This document shows positions 9,900 through 19,348 of a DNA stretch of 64,000 nucleotides, piece after piece (position 1 is the first letter of the stretch; each line of letters opens with the position of its first letter). The notes below the pieces were generated by a model that had not been told where the DNA came from, did not search any database, and saw only the letters and a list, made by a program, of their open reading frames with translations. The stretch is taken from the NCBI RefSeq assembly GCF_003268675.1, contig NZ_CP029378.1, forward strand, positions 1 through 64,000. Reading direction: 5' to 3'. The stretch is from Streptomyces bacillaris (lineage in GTDB: Bacteria > Actinomycetota > Actinomycetes > Streptomycetales > Streptomycetaceae). A program made the translations under genes and the position numbers.

Positions 9900-10574
9900 T
9901 CAGGAGGCGAAGAGGCGTGCGGTCCGGGTGGCGTGTTGCTGGGCACTGATGTCCAGCAGCGGCGCGGAGGCCGCGGGCAGGGCGTCGACTCCTTCTTCGG
10001 CGATGCGTTGGGCCGACGCGGTGGCGGCTGCGGCGACGCGGTCGAGCTCCGGTGCCAGGCGGGCGAGCACGGTGCTCGCATCGAACGGGTCCAGGCTCAG
10101 CAGCCGGACCGTGGCGGTGGCCGGTCCGCTGACGGTTTCGTACACCGCCGCGTAGGCGGCATCCAGCGGGTCAAGTCCGGCCGACCGGGCGGCCACGCCC
10201 AGGACCACCGGCTGGTGCGCGCCCCGTGGCAGGGCCGCCGCGAGCGCGTCGAGTTCGGCCGACGGCCACGTGGCGCGGGCCGCCCGCATCATCTGCCGGC
10301 CCAGCTTGCGGGCGGTGTTCCGCAGGGCGGCCACGGGGGTACGGGCGTCGGCGGCCTGGTCCACGGCCAGGGGATCGTGACCGGTGGCGGCCGCGGCGGC
10401 CAGCGCCGCCGCGACCAGCCCGGCGGTGTGCAGCCGCCCCCGGCAGAACTCCTCCAGCGTGCCGGCATCCGTGATCCGGCCGGCCGCGACCGCCGGTTCG
10501 GCACCGCCCGAGTGGGCGTGGCCTCCGGCGGGAAACCGCCCGTCGGCCAGGATGAGCAGCGCGGCAAGGTTCAT
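9900..10574 (-). CDS. ureF: Urease accessory protein UreF
   Basis: 224 residues, all-helical. UreF activates UreG within the UreD-UreF-UreG complex. Family features are ALLILADGRFPAGGHAHSGG at the N-terminus and the conserved C-terminal RLFAS-type tail. Start is ATG 10574, followed 54 bases after its stop by ureG. Confidence 0.93.
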   Translation of the reverse strand: MNLAALLILADGRFPAGGHAHSGGAEPAVAAGRITDAGTLEEFCRGRLHTAGLVAAALAAAAATGHDPLAVDQAADARTPVAALRNTARKLGRQMMRAARATWPSAELDALAAALPRGAHQPVVLGVAARSAGLDPLDAAYAAVYETVSGPATATVRLLSLDPFDASTVLARLAPELDRVAAAATASAQRIAEEGVDALPAASAPLLDISAQQHATRTARLFAS

Positions 10575-10622
10575 TCTTCATTCCTCTGCTTGACGGCTCG
10601 GCTCGCTGCGCTCCGGGGAAGC

Positions 10623-12605
10623 TCAGAAGAGGAAGTAGCGCTGAGCCATCGGGAGTTCGGTGACATACGCGCGATCGACGATGTGGTCGTCGACGTAGGT
10701 CGTCACGTCCGTCACCTTCGCTCCGCCGATGATGACGTCGTAGGTGTCGGGGTCGATGCGGACGTGAGGGGTGGCGTGGTTCTCCTTCATGTGGGCCTTC
10801 TTGACGCCGCGCGTGTCGGCGATCGCCTTGAACCGCTTGCGCAGCGTGGACCGCTTGCTCAGGCCGTTGCCGAGGGCGCGTTCGGTGACGAAGTTGTAGG
10901 AGAGGGAGCCGGGCGCCAGGCCGGTGGCCCCCCACATGGGGCGGGGCAGCACGGGTTGGGGGGTGGGGATGGAGGCGTTGGCGTCGCCGACCTGCGCGTA
11001 GGCGATCTGGCCGCCCTTGATGACCATGTGTGGTTTGACGCCGAAGAACTTCGGCTCCCACAGGACCAGGTCGGCCAGCTTTCCGGTCTCCACGGAGCCG
11101 ACGACGGCGTCGATGCCCTGGGCGAGTGCCGGGTTGATGGTGTATTTCGCGACGTACCGACGAGCGCGCCGGTTGTCCGCCGGAGGCGGCTGAGCCTCCG
11201 GGGTCGTGTCCACCGCCCCTTCACCCCGCGGAGACTCCGCCTTCGGACCGTTCTCCGGCTCGTCCCGCGGCCGGTCTTCCTCCAGGAAGCCACGGCGGAC
11301 CTTCATCACGTGGGCGGTCTGCCACGTACGCATGATCATCTCGCCGATACGGCCCATGGCCTGGGCGTCCGAGGACATGATCGAGATGGCGCCGAGGTCG
11401 TGGAGGATGTCCTCGGCGGCCATCGTGGAGGGCCGGATCCGGGAGTCCGCGAAGGCGAGGTCCTCCTCGACCTTCGGGTTGAGGTGATGGCAGACCATCA
11501 CCATGTCGAAGTGCTCCTTGACCGTGTTGACGGTCAGCGGACGGGTGGGGTTGGTGGAGGCGGGCAGCACATTCGGCTCGCTCACCATCTTGATCATGTC
11601 TGGGGCGTGGCCGCCTCCGGCGCCCTCGACGTGGAAGACATGGATGGAGCGGCCGCCGATGGCGCCGATGGTGTCCTGGACGAACCCGGCCTCGTTCAGC
11701 GAGTCGGCATGGAGGGCGAGCTGGACCCCGGTCTCCTCACACACCTCCAGGCACCGCTCGATGACCGCCGGCGTGGCGCCCCAGTCCTCGTGGATCTTCA
11801 GGCCGAGGACACCCGCGTCGACCTGGGCGAGCATCGACTCCTTCGACATCGTGGCGCCCTTGCCGAGCAGCCCGATGTTCACCGGCGCACTGTCCAGCGC
11901 CTCGAACATGCGGCTGACGTGCCAGGAGCCGGGAGTGACCGTGGTCGCCGTGCTGCCTTCCGCCGGGCCTGTACCGCCGCCGATGAGCGTGGTGACACCC
12001 GCCGCGAGCGCCTCGCGGACCTGGTCGGGGCAGATGAAATGGACGTGCGTGTCGATCCCGCCGGCGGTCAGGATCCTGCCCTTGCCCGAGATGACCTCGG
12101 TGTCCGGACCGATGACGAAGTCGGTGGGCCGGGGACCGATCCCGTTATGAGGCATCGCGTCCTCATGGAGGGGGTTCATGGTCTCGGGGTTGTACGCCTT
12201 GCCCAGCGCGACGATGTTCCCGTCGCGGAGGGCGACATCCGCCTTGACGATGCCCCAGTGGTCCAGAACGACAACCCCCGTGATAACGGTGTCCGGGGGG
12301 CTCGCCGTCGCGGAGCCGGCCGGCTTCCCGCGTTTGGAGTTCGCCGGGTCGCGCGACACGACGGACTGTCCCATCGACTCGCGGATCACCTTGCCGCCGC
12401 CGAAGACCATCTCGTTGCCGCTGCGGCCGGGGCCTCCCGACCAGTCGTCCTCGATCCTGATGCTGAGAGCGGTGTCTGCGAGGCGGATACGGTCACGGGT
12501 CGTCGGCCCGAAGCGGTCCGCATAGGCCGGTCGCGTCAACGGGTCGAAGGCCGTCGGCTCTTCCGAGCAGCAGGAGCAGTCGGGGCACTGAACCGTGGTA
12601 CTCAC
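10623..12605 (-). CDS. ureC: Urease subunit alpha UreC, enlarged
   Basis: 660 residues against about 570 in most bacterial UreC. It carries the dinuclear nickel site: HVHFICP (paired histidines), the carbamylated lysine in [32 protein letters not shown] and the aspartate in [10 protein letters not shown]. Extra length comes from insertions near [31 protein letters not shown], and a large charged one ([14 protein letters not shown] to PPPADN) just before [17 protein letters not shown] cysteine-rich N-terminus (CPDCSCC) is also unusual. The GTG start overlaps the ureAB stop. Confidence 0.96.
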   Translation of the reverse strand: MSTTVQCPDCSCCSEEPTAFDPLTRPAYADRFGPTTRDRIRLADTALSIRIEDDWSGGPGRSGNEMVFGGGKVIRESMGQSVVSRDPANSKRGKPAGSATASPPDTVITGVVVLDHWGIVKADVALRDGNIVALGKAYNPETMNPLHEDAMPHNGIGPRPTDFVIGPDTEVISGKGRILTAGGIDTHVHFICPDQVREALAAGVTTLIGGGTGPAEGSTATTVTPGSWHVSRMFEALDSAPVNIGLLGKGATMSKESMLAQVDAGVLGLKIHEDWGATPAVIERCLEVCEETGVQLALHADSLNEAGFVQDTIGAIGGRSIHVFHVEGAGGGHAPDMIKMVSEPNVLPASTNPTRPLTVNTVKEHFDMVMVCHHLNPKVEEDLAFADSRIRPSTMAAEDILHDLGAISIMSSDAQAMGRIGEMIMRTWQTAHVMKVRRGFLEEDRPRDEPENGPKAESPRGEGAVDTTPEAQPPPADNRRARRYVAKYTINPALAQGIDAVVGSVETGKLADLVLWEPKFFGVKPHMVIKGGQIAYAQVGDANASIPTPQPVLPRPMWGATGLAPGSLSYNFVTERALGNGLSKRSTLRKRFKAIADTRGVKKAHMKENHATPHVRIDPDTYDVIIGGAKVTDVTTYVDDHIVDRAYVTELPMAQRYFLF

Positions 12606-13315
12606 ATCTGCTCCCTGGCGAACGAGCCCTTGACCTTGTCGAGCGAGCCGTTGACCTTCTCGGGCAGGCCCTCGACCCTGTCGCGCAGACCGTGGACCAC
12701 CCGGGCGCCCTCGATGGGGACGAGCTGGACCTTCTCGGTGATGCCGGGCTCGAACCGCACCGAACTGCCGGCGGGGACGTTCAGACGCCTGCCCCACGCT
12801 TCCTTACGGACGAACTCCAGCCCGTCGTTGACCTCGGCGAAGTGATAGTGAGAGCCGACCTGAACGGGCCGGTCGGTCGGATTGGCGACCATCAGCTCCG
12901 TCACCTCACCGAGCTGCCTGTTGCGCTCGTTGAAGACCACCCACTCGTCCCCCCTCACGGGGGAGAAGTCGACCTTCCCCGGACAGGTGGCCCGCTCCTC
13001 GTCCTGGCCTGCCTCCGGGAACGGGCCGTGGATGGTGACCAGCTTGGTGCCGTCGGGGAACGTGGCTTCCACCTGCACGTTCTCGATCATCTCGGGGATG
13101 CCCTCCATGACCTCCTCCCGGGAAAGCACCTTGCGGCCGGACGACATCAGCTCGGCCACGGTCCTGCCGTCCCGGGCACCTTCGAGAACATGAACGATCA
13201 ACAGCGCCATGGCCTCCGGGTAGTTCAGCAGCACTCCGCGGGCCCGGCGCTTCTCCGCCACGTCGGCGGCCACGTGCATCATCAGGCGTTCTTGCTCGTG
13301 TGGGGTGAGGTGCAC
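12602..13315 (-). CDS. ureAB: Fused urease subunits gamma-beta UreAB
   Basis: 237 residues joining UreA (residues about 1-100: [20 protein letters not shown] and [20 protein letters not shown]) and UreB (about 125-215: [20 protein letters not shown] and [18 protein letters not shown]). The join gives a two-subunit urease as in some other actinobacteria. An extra C-terminal tail ([20 protein letters not shown]) is repetitive. GTG 13315 was chosen because it opens the conserved [11 protein letters not shown] and has AGGGA upstream. This is the first gene of the urease operon. Confidence 0.93.
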   Translation of the reverse strand: MHLTPHEQERLMMHVAADVAEKRRARGVLLNYPEAMALLIVHVLEGARDGRTVAELMSSGRKVLSREEVMEGIPEMIENVQVEATFPDGTKLVTIHGPFPEAGQDEERATCPGKVDFSPVRGDEWVVFNERNRQLGEVTELMVANPTDRPVQVGSHYHFAEVNDGLEFVRKEAWGRRLNVPAGSSVRFEPGITEKVQLVPIEGARVVHGLRDRVEGLPEKVNGSLDKVKGSFAREQM

Positions 13316-13546
13316 AGATGTTTCCCTGCATCGGCTTCCGCCCAGGACTCCTGCCCTGGGCCACGAGCAGGGGACACGGCCACGCGCATCCACGGTCCCG
13401 GAAGCTCTCAGGCGATGCTTCCGGTGCTCTTGGCGCAGCACGGGCATCGCCCTTTGGCCACTCAGCCCCAACTCGACGTGGATCCATCATGATCACGCCG
13501 ACAGAGCCGAAACCGCGTACCGGGCACGGTGCACCCGAATGAGTGA

Positions 13547-13960
13547 TCACCATGGAAGGGGAGCTGACAGCACGTTGAGATCCGGAGCGGTGTGAGGGTC
13601 CGGGGTACGGGGCGGACAGTCGGCCAGATATGCGGCGAGGAGGCGGGCGTGCAGGTGCACGTCGGCCTGGGCAATCCGCAGCCGTGCCTGCAGCCTCTCG
13701 GCGAGCGGGCAGCAGGTCGCGGCGTCGCCGCCGCGAGGTCGAGGACGGTGCAGGCCAAGAGCGGTCCGGCGAAGGCCACAGAGTCGCCGAGGCGGACGTC
13801 ACCGAGATCGACGTCGAGCGCGCCAGATACCGGGCGGCGGGGACGGTCGCCCCGCCGTCACGGCCCAGGAGCCCCGCCACCGCGCCGCGTACGGCACGGG
13901 CCCACCGGAACGCGCTGCCCCATCTCCCCCCAGGGGCGGGGGGACTCCTTGCCGCGGCAC
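13547..13960 (-). pseudogene. Decayed gene of unknown function
   Basis: No intact frame exists, but coding-like protein can be read by changing frame twice. About 13870-13820 gives GATVPAARYLAR, about 13830-13725 gives LDVDLGDVRLGDSVAFAGPL and LACTVLDLAAAT, and 13715-13547 gives CCPLAERLQARLRIAQADVH and LHARLLAAYLADCPPRTPDP before a TGA. The composition is normal for Streptomyces. I do not recognise the family; upstream limit is uncertain. Confidence 0.35.
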
Positions 13961-14120
13961 GCCACGCGTTGGGAAACCACAGCAACGGGTGACAGCGTCA
14001 AGAACCGACAGATGCGCTGGACTCCTGGTCGACACCCGTCGTGCACTGCCGCGCGGCACAGACTGGGTCGGGCCAGCGCCGTCACCGGTTCCTGTGGCGA
14101 GCAGGGGGCCGGTTGCGGGC

Positions 14121-14684
14121 TCAGCGGTCAATCGGGGCGATCTCGTCCAGACCACTCTCGTGCAGGATCTGCGCGACGGTATTCTCCAGGGAGCTGTCCG
14201 CTCCGATGACGGTCTCCAGGGCGCCGGGAAGCAGGTCTTTAGCCCGGTACCAGTCGCTGAGGTGGTCGGGGGTGACCTGCTGGAGGTACGCGGCATCCAG
14301 CTTCGTCGCGTGCCGTAGCAACGTCTCCGCGTACGGCACATCGAGGTAGTAACAACGTGAGACCCCGCGGTGGACGCGCACCAGGCCCTGGAGCATGGGG
14401 CCGTAGTGGTCGGCATACAGGATGCCTTCGACGACTACGTGGAAGCCGTTGTCGAGAGCGTAGCGGGTGGTGAGGTCAATCAGGCCGATGTTGGCGGCGC
14501 CGGGCCGGTCGCGTTCGCGGAGCACGATCCGGCGGAGGTTGTCCTGGCCCACGAAGGCGAGGTTGCGGCCGAACTTCTCGCGCAGGCCGGCCGCGACGGA
14601 CGACTTGCCCGAGGCGCCGTTCCCGCGGACCACGATCAGACGCGTGTCCTTGGTGCCCACGGTGTTACGCGCGGCCTCAGTCAC
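14121..14684 (-). CDS. P-loop kinase (zeta-toxin/AAA_33-like)
   Basis: 187 residues from GTG 14684. Walker A is GNGASGKSS (about residue 24). The order RLIVVRGNGASGKSS, VEGILYADHY and SRCYYLDVPYAETLLRHATK resembles small nucleotide kinases of the AAA_33/chloramphenicol-phosphotransferase type, which phosphorylate small molecules or nucleotides. The substrate is unknown and no antitoxin or resistance gene is next to it. It appears intact. Confidence 0.75.
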   Translation of the reverse strand: MTEAARNTVGTKDTRLIVVRGNGASGKSSVAAGLREKFGRNLAFVGQDNLRRIVLRERDRPGAANIGLIDLTTRYALDNGFHVVVEGILYADHYGPMLQGLVRVHRGVSRCYYLDVPYAETLLRHATKLDAAYLQQVTPDHLSDWYRAKDLLPGALETVIGADSSLENTVAQILHESGLDEIAPIDR

Positions 14685-14762
14685 GGATGCTCATCCCAGC
14701 CCCAATCAACCGTTCGTCGTGTGTCGCCGCATCCCGATGAGGGCTGAGCACAGACGGGCTTC

Positions 14763-15412
14763 TCAGCGAGCGTTTTCAGCTTGGCCACTGATCGAGTGAC
14801 GCCGGTCAGGTCGAGGTGAGGGCCGCAACGTACAAGGCTCCCGTGCCGTTGGGGCAGGTGCTCGAAGTCTCAACCCATCGGCACAGGAGCCCTGTTGGTT
14901 CCCTGTCCTGCCGCACTCGACCTCCCGCATGCCCTGGTCGAGTGGGACACGATGCTCATCGTCACCCGTGAGGGTGACCGGCGGTGCAAACTCCCGCCGC
15001 ACCAGCGCGCGCTCGTCGCTCTCGTGTACCTCCGCCACCACGACACCCGGCGAGGTGCTGTGGATCTCGCCCTCACTGCCAGGCCGCACCCACGACCTCA
15101 CCGCAGCCCGCACCCACCGCATCATCCGGATCTCCGAACACCAGGGCGTCCCGATCCTCGCCGACCGCGCCTACCAGGGCGCCGGCCCCTGGCTCACCAC
15201 CGGGCTCAAACGGCCACCGGGCGGCGAACTCACCCCCACCCAGCGAACCGTCAACCGCGCCCTGGCCGCGGCGAGATCACCGGTCGAACCCGGCATGGCA
15301 CGGCTGAAGGCATGCCAGATCTTCCGCAGATCCCGCATCAGCCCCAACCGCATGACCGTCACCGCCAAAGCCGTTCTCACCCTGGAGCGGCAACGCTGAA
15401 AACGCTCACTGA
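14763..15412. mobile_element. IS5-family element, internally deleted, both terminal repeats kept
   Basis: TCAGCGAGCGTTTTCAGC at 14763-14780 is matched, inverted, by GCTGAAAACGCTCACTGA at 15395-15412 with one mismatch; weaker matching continues about six bases inward. The right repeat contains the transposase stop. The element is about 650 bp, shorter than the 850-900 bp expected for this group, in line with a loss inside the transposase gene. No clear target duplication was seen. Confidence 0.8.
14895..15399 (+). pseudogene. IS5-family (DDE_Tnp_4) transposase remnant
   Basis: The 5' portion reads [20 protein letters not shown] then [20 protein letters not shown], the helix-turn-helix region of IS5-type transposases. 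A different frame then gives [40 protein letters not shown] and the C-terminus [17 protein letters not shown]. The centre of the protein with the first catalytic aspartate is missing, so the product cannot be active. Confidence 0.8.
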
Positions 15413-15877
15413 CAGCCAGGCGGGGCAGCCACCAATGAGGCGCACCCACCGGCAGCCCCAAGAGCCGGCGCCCCCGGCACCGGCCGACCTCAACGGGTGC
15501 GTCACCAAGTCCCCAACCCCACCCACCGCGGACCATCCCGAGGACGCCACCGAGGACCGGCCCGACACCGGCAACCCGCCCCGCTCGATCACCACACCCC
15601 GCACCCGGGCCCACGACGCAACCCTCAAGTCCCCTGCTCCAGCGACCGCGCCCGGGGCACCCGCCCACCTGCGCACCACCCGCAGCACACCCACCGCTCA
15701 GCAGCTGTAGCCCTTGAGTGTCTTCGAGGCACCGGCGGCCGACTCAGGCAGTCGCTCTCCCACCTCAGGCTCTCGTTCCGCGCCGCCGGCTCCGCCAACC
15801 GCGCAACCCCCGGCTCAGAGCCGCGCCGCACCGCAGCGGAAACCAGCAGACCCTCCTTCCGGTGTCACCAGCGCCAC
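15413..15877. other. Non-coding or uncharacterised stretch
   Basis: About 465 bases between the IS5-type remnant and the SoxR-like promoter. Reading frames exist on both strands but have the proline/threonine/arginine bias of chance frames in GC-rich DNA and lack ribosome binding sites. I see no repeat or RNA gene. Confidence 0.35.
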
Positions 15878-15908
15878 TTGACCTCAAGTCCAGTCGAGGT
15901 CCTAGCGT
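15878..15908 (+). promoter_or_regulatory. SoxR/MerR-type promoter with dyad in a 19-bp spacer
   Basis: TTGACC (15878) and TAGCGT (15903) are separated by 19 bp, the lengthened spacing typical of MerR-family-controlled promoters. The spacer holds ACCTCAAGT and, inverted, the incomplete partner GTCGAGGT. This closely resembles the SoxR box (CCTCAAG paired with CTTGAGG). The start codon of the oxidoreductase lies 48 bases downstream. Confidence 0.65.
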
Positions 15909-15955
15909 CAGGCCATGCTGATCACTGCCCAGGTCCGACGACGGGAGAAGACCTC

Positions 15956-16789
15956 ATGATCCTTGTGACCGGAGCCACCGGGAATACAGGAAGCGCACTG
16001 GTGACAGAGCTTCAGACGTCCGGCGCCGGGCCATTGAGGGGGCTCACGCGTGACCCCGCGCGGGCGATGTTTCCGGAAGGGGTCGAAGCCGTTGCGGGCG
16101 ACCTCACTCGCACGGACTCGCTGGAGCCGGTGCTGGAAGGGGTGCGTTCGCTGTTCCTCGTGTCACGTATGGGCCCGGACGCCGACATCCTCGATGCTGC
16201 CGTGCGGGCAGGCGTGGAGCACGTGGTGCTGGTGTCGTCCATCACCGTCCAGACACATCCGCACCTGGGCCCCGCAGGCGAGAACTCGGCCGTCGAGCGT
16301 CTCCTCAAGGACAGCGGCATGGCGTGGACGATCCTGCGGCCGACCCAGTTCGCCTCGAACGCGCTGTGGTGGGCGGAGACGATCCGCAAGCGCGAGACGG
16401 TCCGCGCGCCCTACGCGGACACCGGCCTGCCCACGATCCACCCCGGGGACATCGCTTCAGCGGCCCGGGTAGCACTGACCGAGCCCGGCCACCGGGAACA
16501 GACGTACGCGCTGACCGGCCCGGAAAAGATCACCGCCCGTCAGCAGGTCGAGACCATCGCGGCAGTACTGGGACGAGAAGTGCCGTTCCTCGAGATCAGC
16601 AGGCAGGAAGCGCACCGCGAGATGGCCGGTTTCCTCGGCGACGAGTCAGCCGACGCGGTACTCGACCTGACGGGCGGCGACGTCACCAACGAACTGCTCA
16701 TGGTGCGCGACACCGTCTTCCGGATCACCGGCTCCCCGGCCAGAACGTTTCACCAATGGGCCACGGAAAACGCCGCCGCCTTCCACTGA
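15956..16789 (+). CDS. NmrA-family NAD(P)-binding oxidoreductase
   Basis: 277 residues with a Rossmann nucleotide site at the N-terminus (ILVTGATGNTGSALV, GxxGxxG) and the NmrA/atypical short-chain dehydrogenase features VEHVVLVSSI, WTILRPTQFASNALWW and HPGDIASAARVAL. Such proteins reduce quinones or other small electrophiles or act as redox sensors; the substrate is not known. ATG 15956 follows GGGAGAAG. The SoxR-like promoter upstream suggests induction by redox-cycling compounds, matching known actinobacterial SoxR targets that include an oxidoreductase of this class (from memory). Confidence 0.85.
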   Translation: MILVTGATGNTGSALVTELQTSGAGPLRGLTRDPARAMFPEGVEAVAGDLTRTDSLEPVLEGVRSLFLVSRMGPDADILDAAVRAGVEHVVLVSSITVQTHPHLGPAGENSAVERLLKDSGMAWTILRPTQFASNALWWAETIRKRETVRAPYADTGLPTIHPGDIASAARVALTEPGHREQTYALTGPEKITARQQVETIAAVLGREVPFLEISRQEAHREMAGFLGDESADAVLDLTGGDVTNELLMVRDTVFRITGSPARTFHQWATENAAAFH

Positions 16790-17062
16790 GCCGCCCACCA
16801 CAACGCGGCGAACCAACAGCCGGCCAGACTCGATCCCCGCCGACGGCGTCCGGCGTCCACCACGCCGCCCCTGTGAGGACAAGGACCGGGTCGGCGTCGC
16901 GGCCGTTGCGGTGCCGCCGCGCCTGCCCGCGCCGGGCCTGGTCCCAGGGCAGGCCCGGCTGACCCGGCGGGCCGCTCACCGCCGTCTCCTACGCTCCACA
17001 GAGACTCGCTACGCCCCCTCCCCGGGCACTCACCGGCGCCAGCACCCGCACAAACGACAGAA

Positions 17063-19210
17063 CTACGGAACACGCGGCGCGGGCAGGCCCACCTGGTGGG
17101 CCAGGAAGGCCAGACACTCGGCCTCCAGGGCGATCGCGCGGGAGACGGACCGGGCGCCGTGGCCCACTCCATGCTCCAGGCGCAGCAGGACCGGAGCGGG
17201 GCCGGTGGTCGCGTGCTGCAGGGCCGCACACATCTTGCGTGCGTGCAGGGGGTCGGTCCTGGTGTCACCGTCCGAAGCCGTCAGCAGCACCGCCGGGTAG
17301 GCAGTGCCCGGGGTGACACGGTGGTACGGGGAGTAGCCGAGCAGCGTCCGCAACTGGCCGGGATCCTGGGCGGAACCGTACTCGGGGACCCAGCTGGGGC
17401 CCAGGCCCGACCGTTCGTAGCGGACCATGTCCAGCAGCGGGGCCCGGCACACGACCGCGGCGTACTTCCCGGGCCGCTGGGTGAGGGCCGCGCCGACCAA
17501 CAGGCCGCCGTTGGACGTGCCCATGACCGCGATACGGCCCGGTTCGCTCCAGCCGGCGGCGAGCAGGTGGTCGGCGGCAGCGGCGAAGTCGTCGAAGGTG
17601 TTCTGCTTGTGCTCCCCGCTCCCGGCCAGGTGCCACCGCTCCCCCTCCTCACCGCCGCCGCGCAGTCCCGCCCAGGCGAAGACACCGCCCGCCCTCACCC
17701 ACGCCAGGACCTGGGCCCGGTAGCGGGGCGACATGATCTGGCCGAAACCCCCGTACCCGGTCAGCAGCAGCGGGCGCGGGACGTCCGGGCGGCCCGTGGG
17801 GGAGATCACGAACATGCCCACCGCCGTCCCGTCCCGGGAAGGGAAGGTGATCTGCCGGGTGTGTGCGCCGCCGGCCCTCGGGGCGGGGCCCGGACCGTGG
17901 TCCCAGCACGTCACGCGGCCGGTGCGCGCGTCGACGCGCAGCACCTGGGGCGGGGTCACGAAGTCGGTGTACGTGAAGCAGGCCTCGTAACTCCCGTACG
18001 GCCCCGGCGAGAAGTCACCGACCGCACCGGTACCGGGCAGGGCGGCGGTGGCCAGCCGGGTGCCGTCGGCCAGGTCGTGCACCGTCACCTCCGCCACCGT
18101 ACGGCAGCTCCAGGCCGCCACAGCCAGAGAGCGCCCCGCCCCACGATCAGGGCCGGGGCCGGAGAGGACCGTGAGGTGGGTGAGAGTCGCATCGGGGCGC
18201 TCGGGGATCACCTCACGCCACGCACGGGGGCCCAGGTGGAGGTCGGCCGGGCGCACAGCGACCACCCGGCCGCGCGGAGCACCGTGATCCGTCCGCAGCC
18301 ACAGAGAATCCTGCGGGCCGGTACCGGGCACCGCGTGCAGACGGGTCGCGGCCGGCAGACCCTCCTGGACCGGGCGCAGCAGCGGGCGTTCGGGCGGGCC
18401 GGCAGTCAGGTCGGCCAGATAGACATCGCTGCGGCGACCCGTGCCGGGCGTGGCCCGGATCGCGAGCCAGCGGCCGTCGGCGGTCACCGTCACACTGTAG
18501 AACTGGGTCTTCTCCCGTCCTTCGCCGAAGACCAGGGCATCGGTGTCGGGGGCGGTCCCGAGCCGGTGCAGCCATACCCGGCGGTGGTAGTGCTCCTCTC
18601 CGGGGTTCAGCCGTGGGTCGAGCCGTCTGACGTAGTAGAACGCCCGCCCCCCGGGCAGCCAGCCGACCGAGGACTTCCGTACCCGGTCCACCGGCCCGTC
18701 GACGGTCTTGCCCGTGGCCACGTCGATCACCCTCAGCTCGGAGTTCTCGGTGCCGTTGCGGGAGAGCTGACAGGCCAGCAGATCGCCTTCCAGGGAGGGC
18801 TGCCAGGCATCGAGTACGGTGCGCCCGGAAGGGTCCAGGGCGTGCGGGTCCAGCAGCACCCGCTCCGCTCCGCCCGGGCCGGGCTCCCTCACCATGAGGA
18901 CCGGGTGCTCCTGGCCCGCGTCCTGCCGCAGCCAGAACAGCCTGCCGCCACGGGACCTGGGCGGAGAGGCCCGGTCGACGGCGGTGAGCGCCGCCACCTG
19001 CTCCTCCCAGCACCGCAGGCCCGGCCAGCGCGCCCGCTCCGCCTCGTAGAGGGCTTGCTGCTCATCGCTCCAGCGGCGTGTCGCGGGGGCGTGCGCGTCC
19101 TCCAGCCAGCGGTAGGGGTCGGAGACCGGCAGGCCGTGAAGTTCCTCGACGAGGTCCTGGCGGTCCGCATGAGGGTAGCGGCGGGACGTCGGCCGGGCGG
19201 CGGAGGTCAC
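17063..19210 (-). CDS. Prolyl oligopeptidase family (S9A) serine peptidase
   Basis: 715 residues with the S9 architecture: an N-terminal beta-propeller (about 1-430) and a C-terminal alpha/beta-hydrolase. Catalytic residues are visible as Ser in [12 protein letters not shown], Asp in [14 protein letters not shown] and His in EHGVGHG. There is no signal peptide, so it acts in the cytoplasm. GTG 19210 was chosen because AGGGAG lies just upstream and it opens at [18 protein letters not shown]. It is the last gene of the minus-strand RiPP-like cluster, 138 bases after the exporter. A role in leader or peptide cleavage is possible but only inferred from position. Confidence 0.9.
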   Translation of the reverse strand: MTSAARPTSRRYPHADRQDLVEELHGLPVSDPYRWLEDAHAPATRRWSDEQQALYEAERARWPGLRCWEEQVAALTAVDRASPPRSRGGRLFWLRQDAGQEHPVLMVREPGPGGAERVLLDPHALDPSGRTVLDAWQPSLEGDLLACQLSRNGTENSELRVIDVATGKTVDGPVDRVRKSSVGWLPGGRAFYYVRRLDPRLNPGEEHYHRRVWLHRLGTAPDTDALVFGEGREKTQFYSVTVTADGRWLAIRATPGTGRRSDVYLADLTAGPPERPLLRPVQEGLPAATRLHAVPGTGPQDSLWLRTDHGAPRGRVVAVRPADLHLGPRAWREVIPERPDATLTHLTVLSGPGPDRGAGRSLAVAAWSCRTVAEVTVHDLADGTRLATAALPGTGAVGDFSPGPYGSYEACFTYTDFVTPPQVLRVDARTGRVTCWDHGPGPAPRAGGAHTRQITFPSRDGTAVGMFVISPTGRPDVPRPLLLTGYGGFGQIMSPRYRAQVLAWVRAGGVFAWAGLRGGGEEGERWHLAGSGEHKQNTFDDFAAAADHLLAAGWSEPGRIAVMGTSNGGLLVGAALTQRPGKYAAVVCRAPLLDMVRYERSGLGPSWVPEYGSAQDPGQLRTLLGYSPYHRVTPGTAYPAVLLTASDGDTRTDPLHARKMCAALQHATTGPAPVLLRLEHGVGHGARSVSRAIALEAECLAFLAHQVGLPAPRVP

Positions 19211-19348
19211 TGGGTACTCCCTGAGGGTCAGACGGGACGGACAAGGCGAGCGGAGAGCGAGCAGCCGGGCGTGCGGCGCCCCGTGCACGCATGCCGTCCG
19301 GTGTATGGGTGTCGTCCGGTACGCGAAGAGAAAGCCGCAGACGTTGGC

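Noticed and set aside
15420..15710. Plus-strand proline/threonine-rich frame after the IS5 remnant
   Set aside because: No ribosome binding site, biased composition, and no sensible domain; treated as non-coding.
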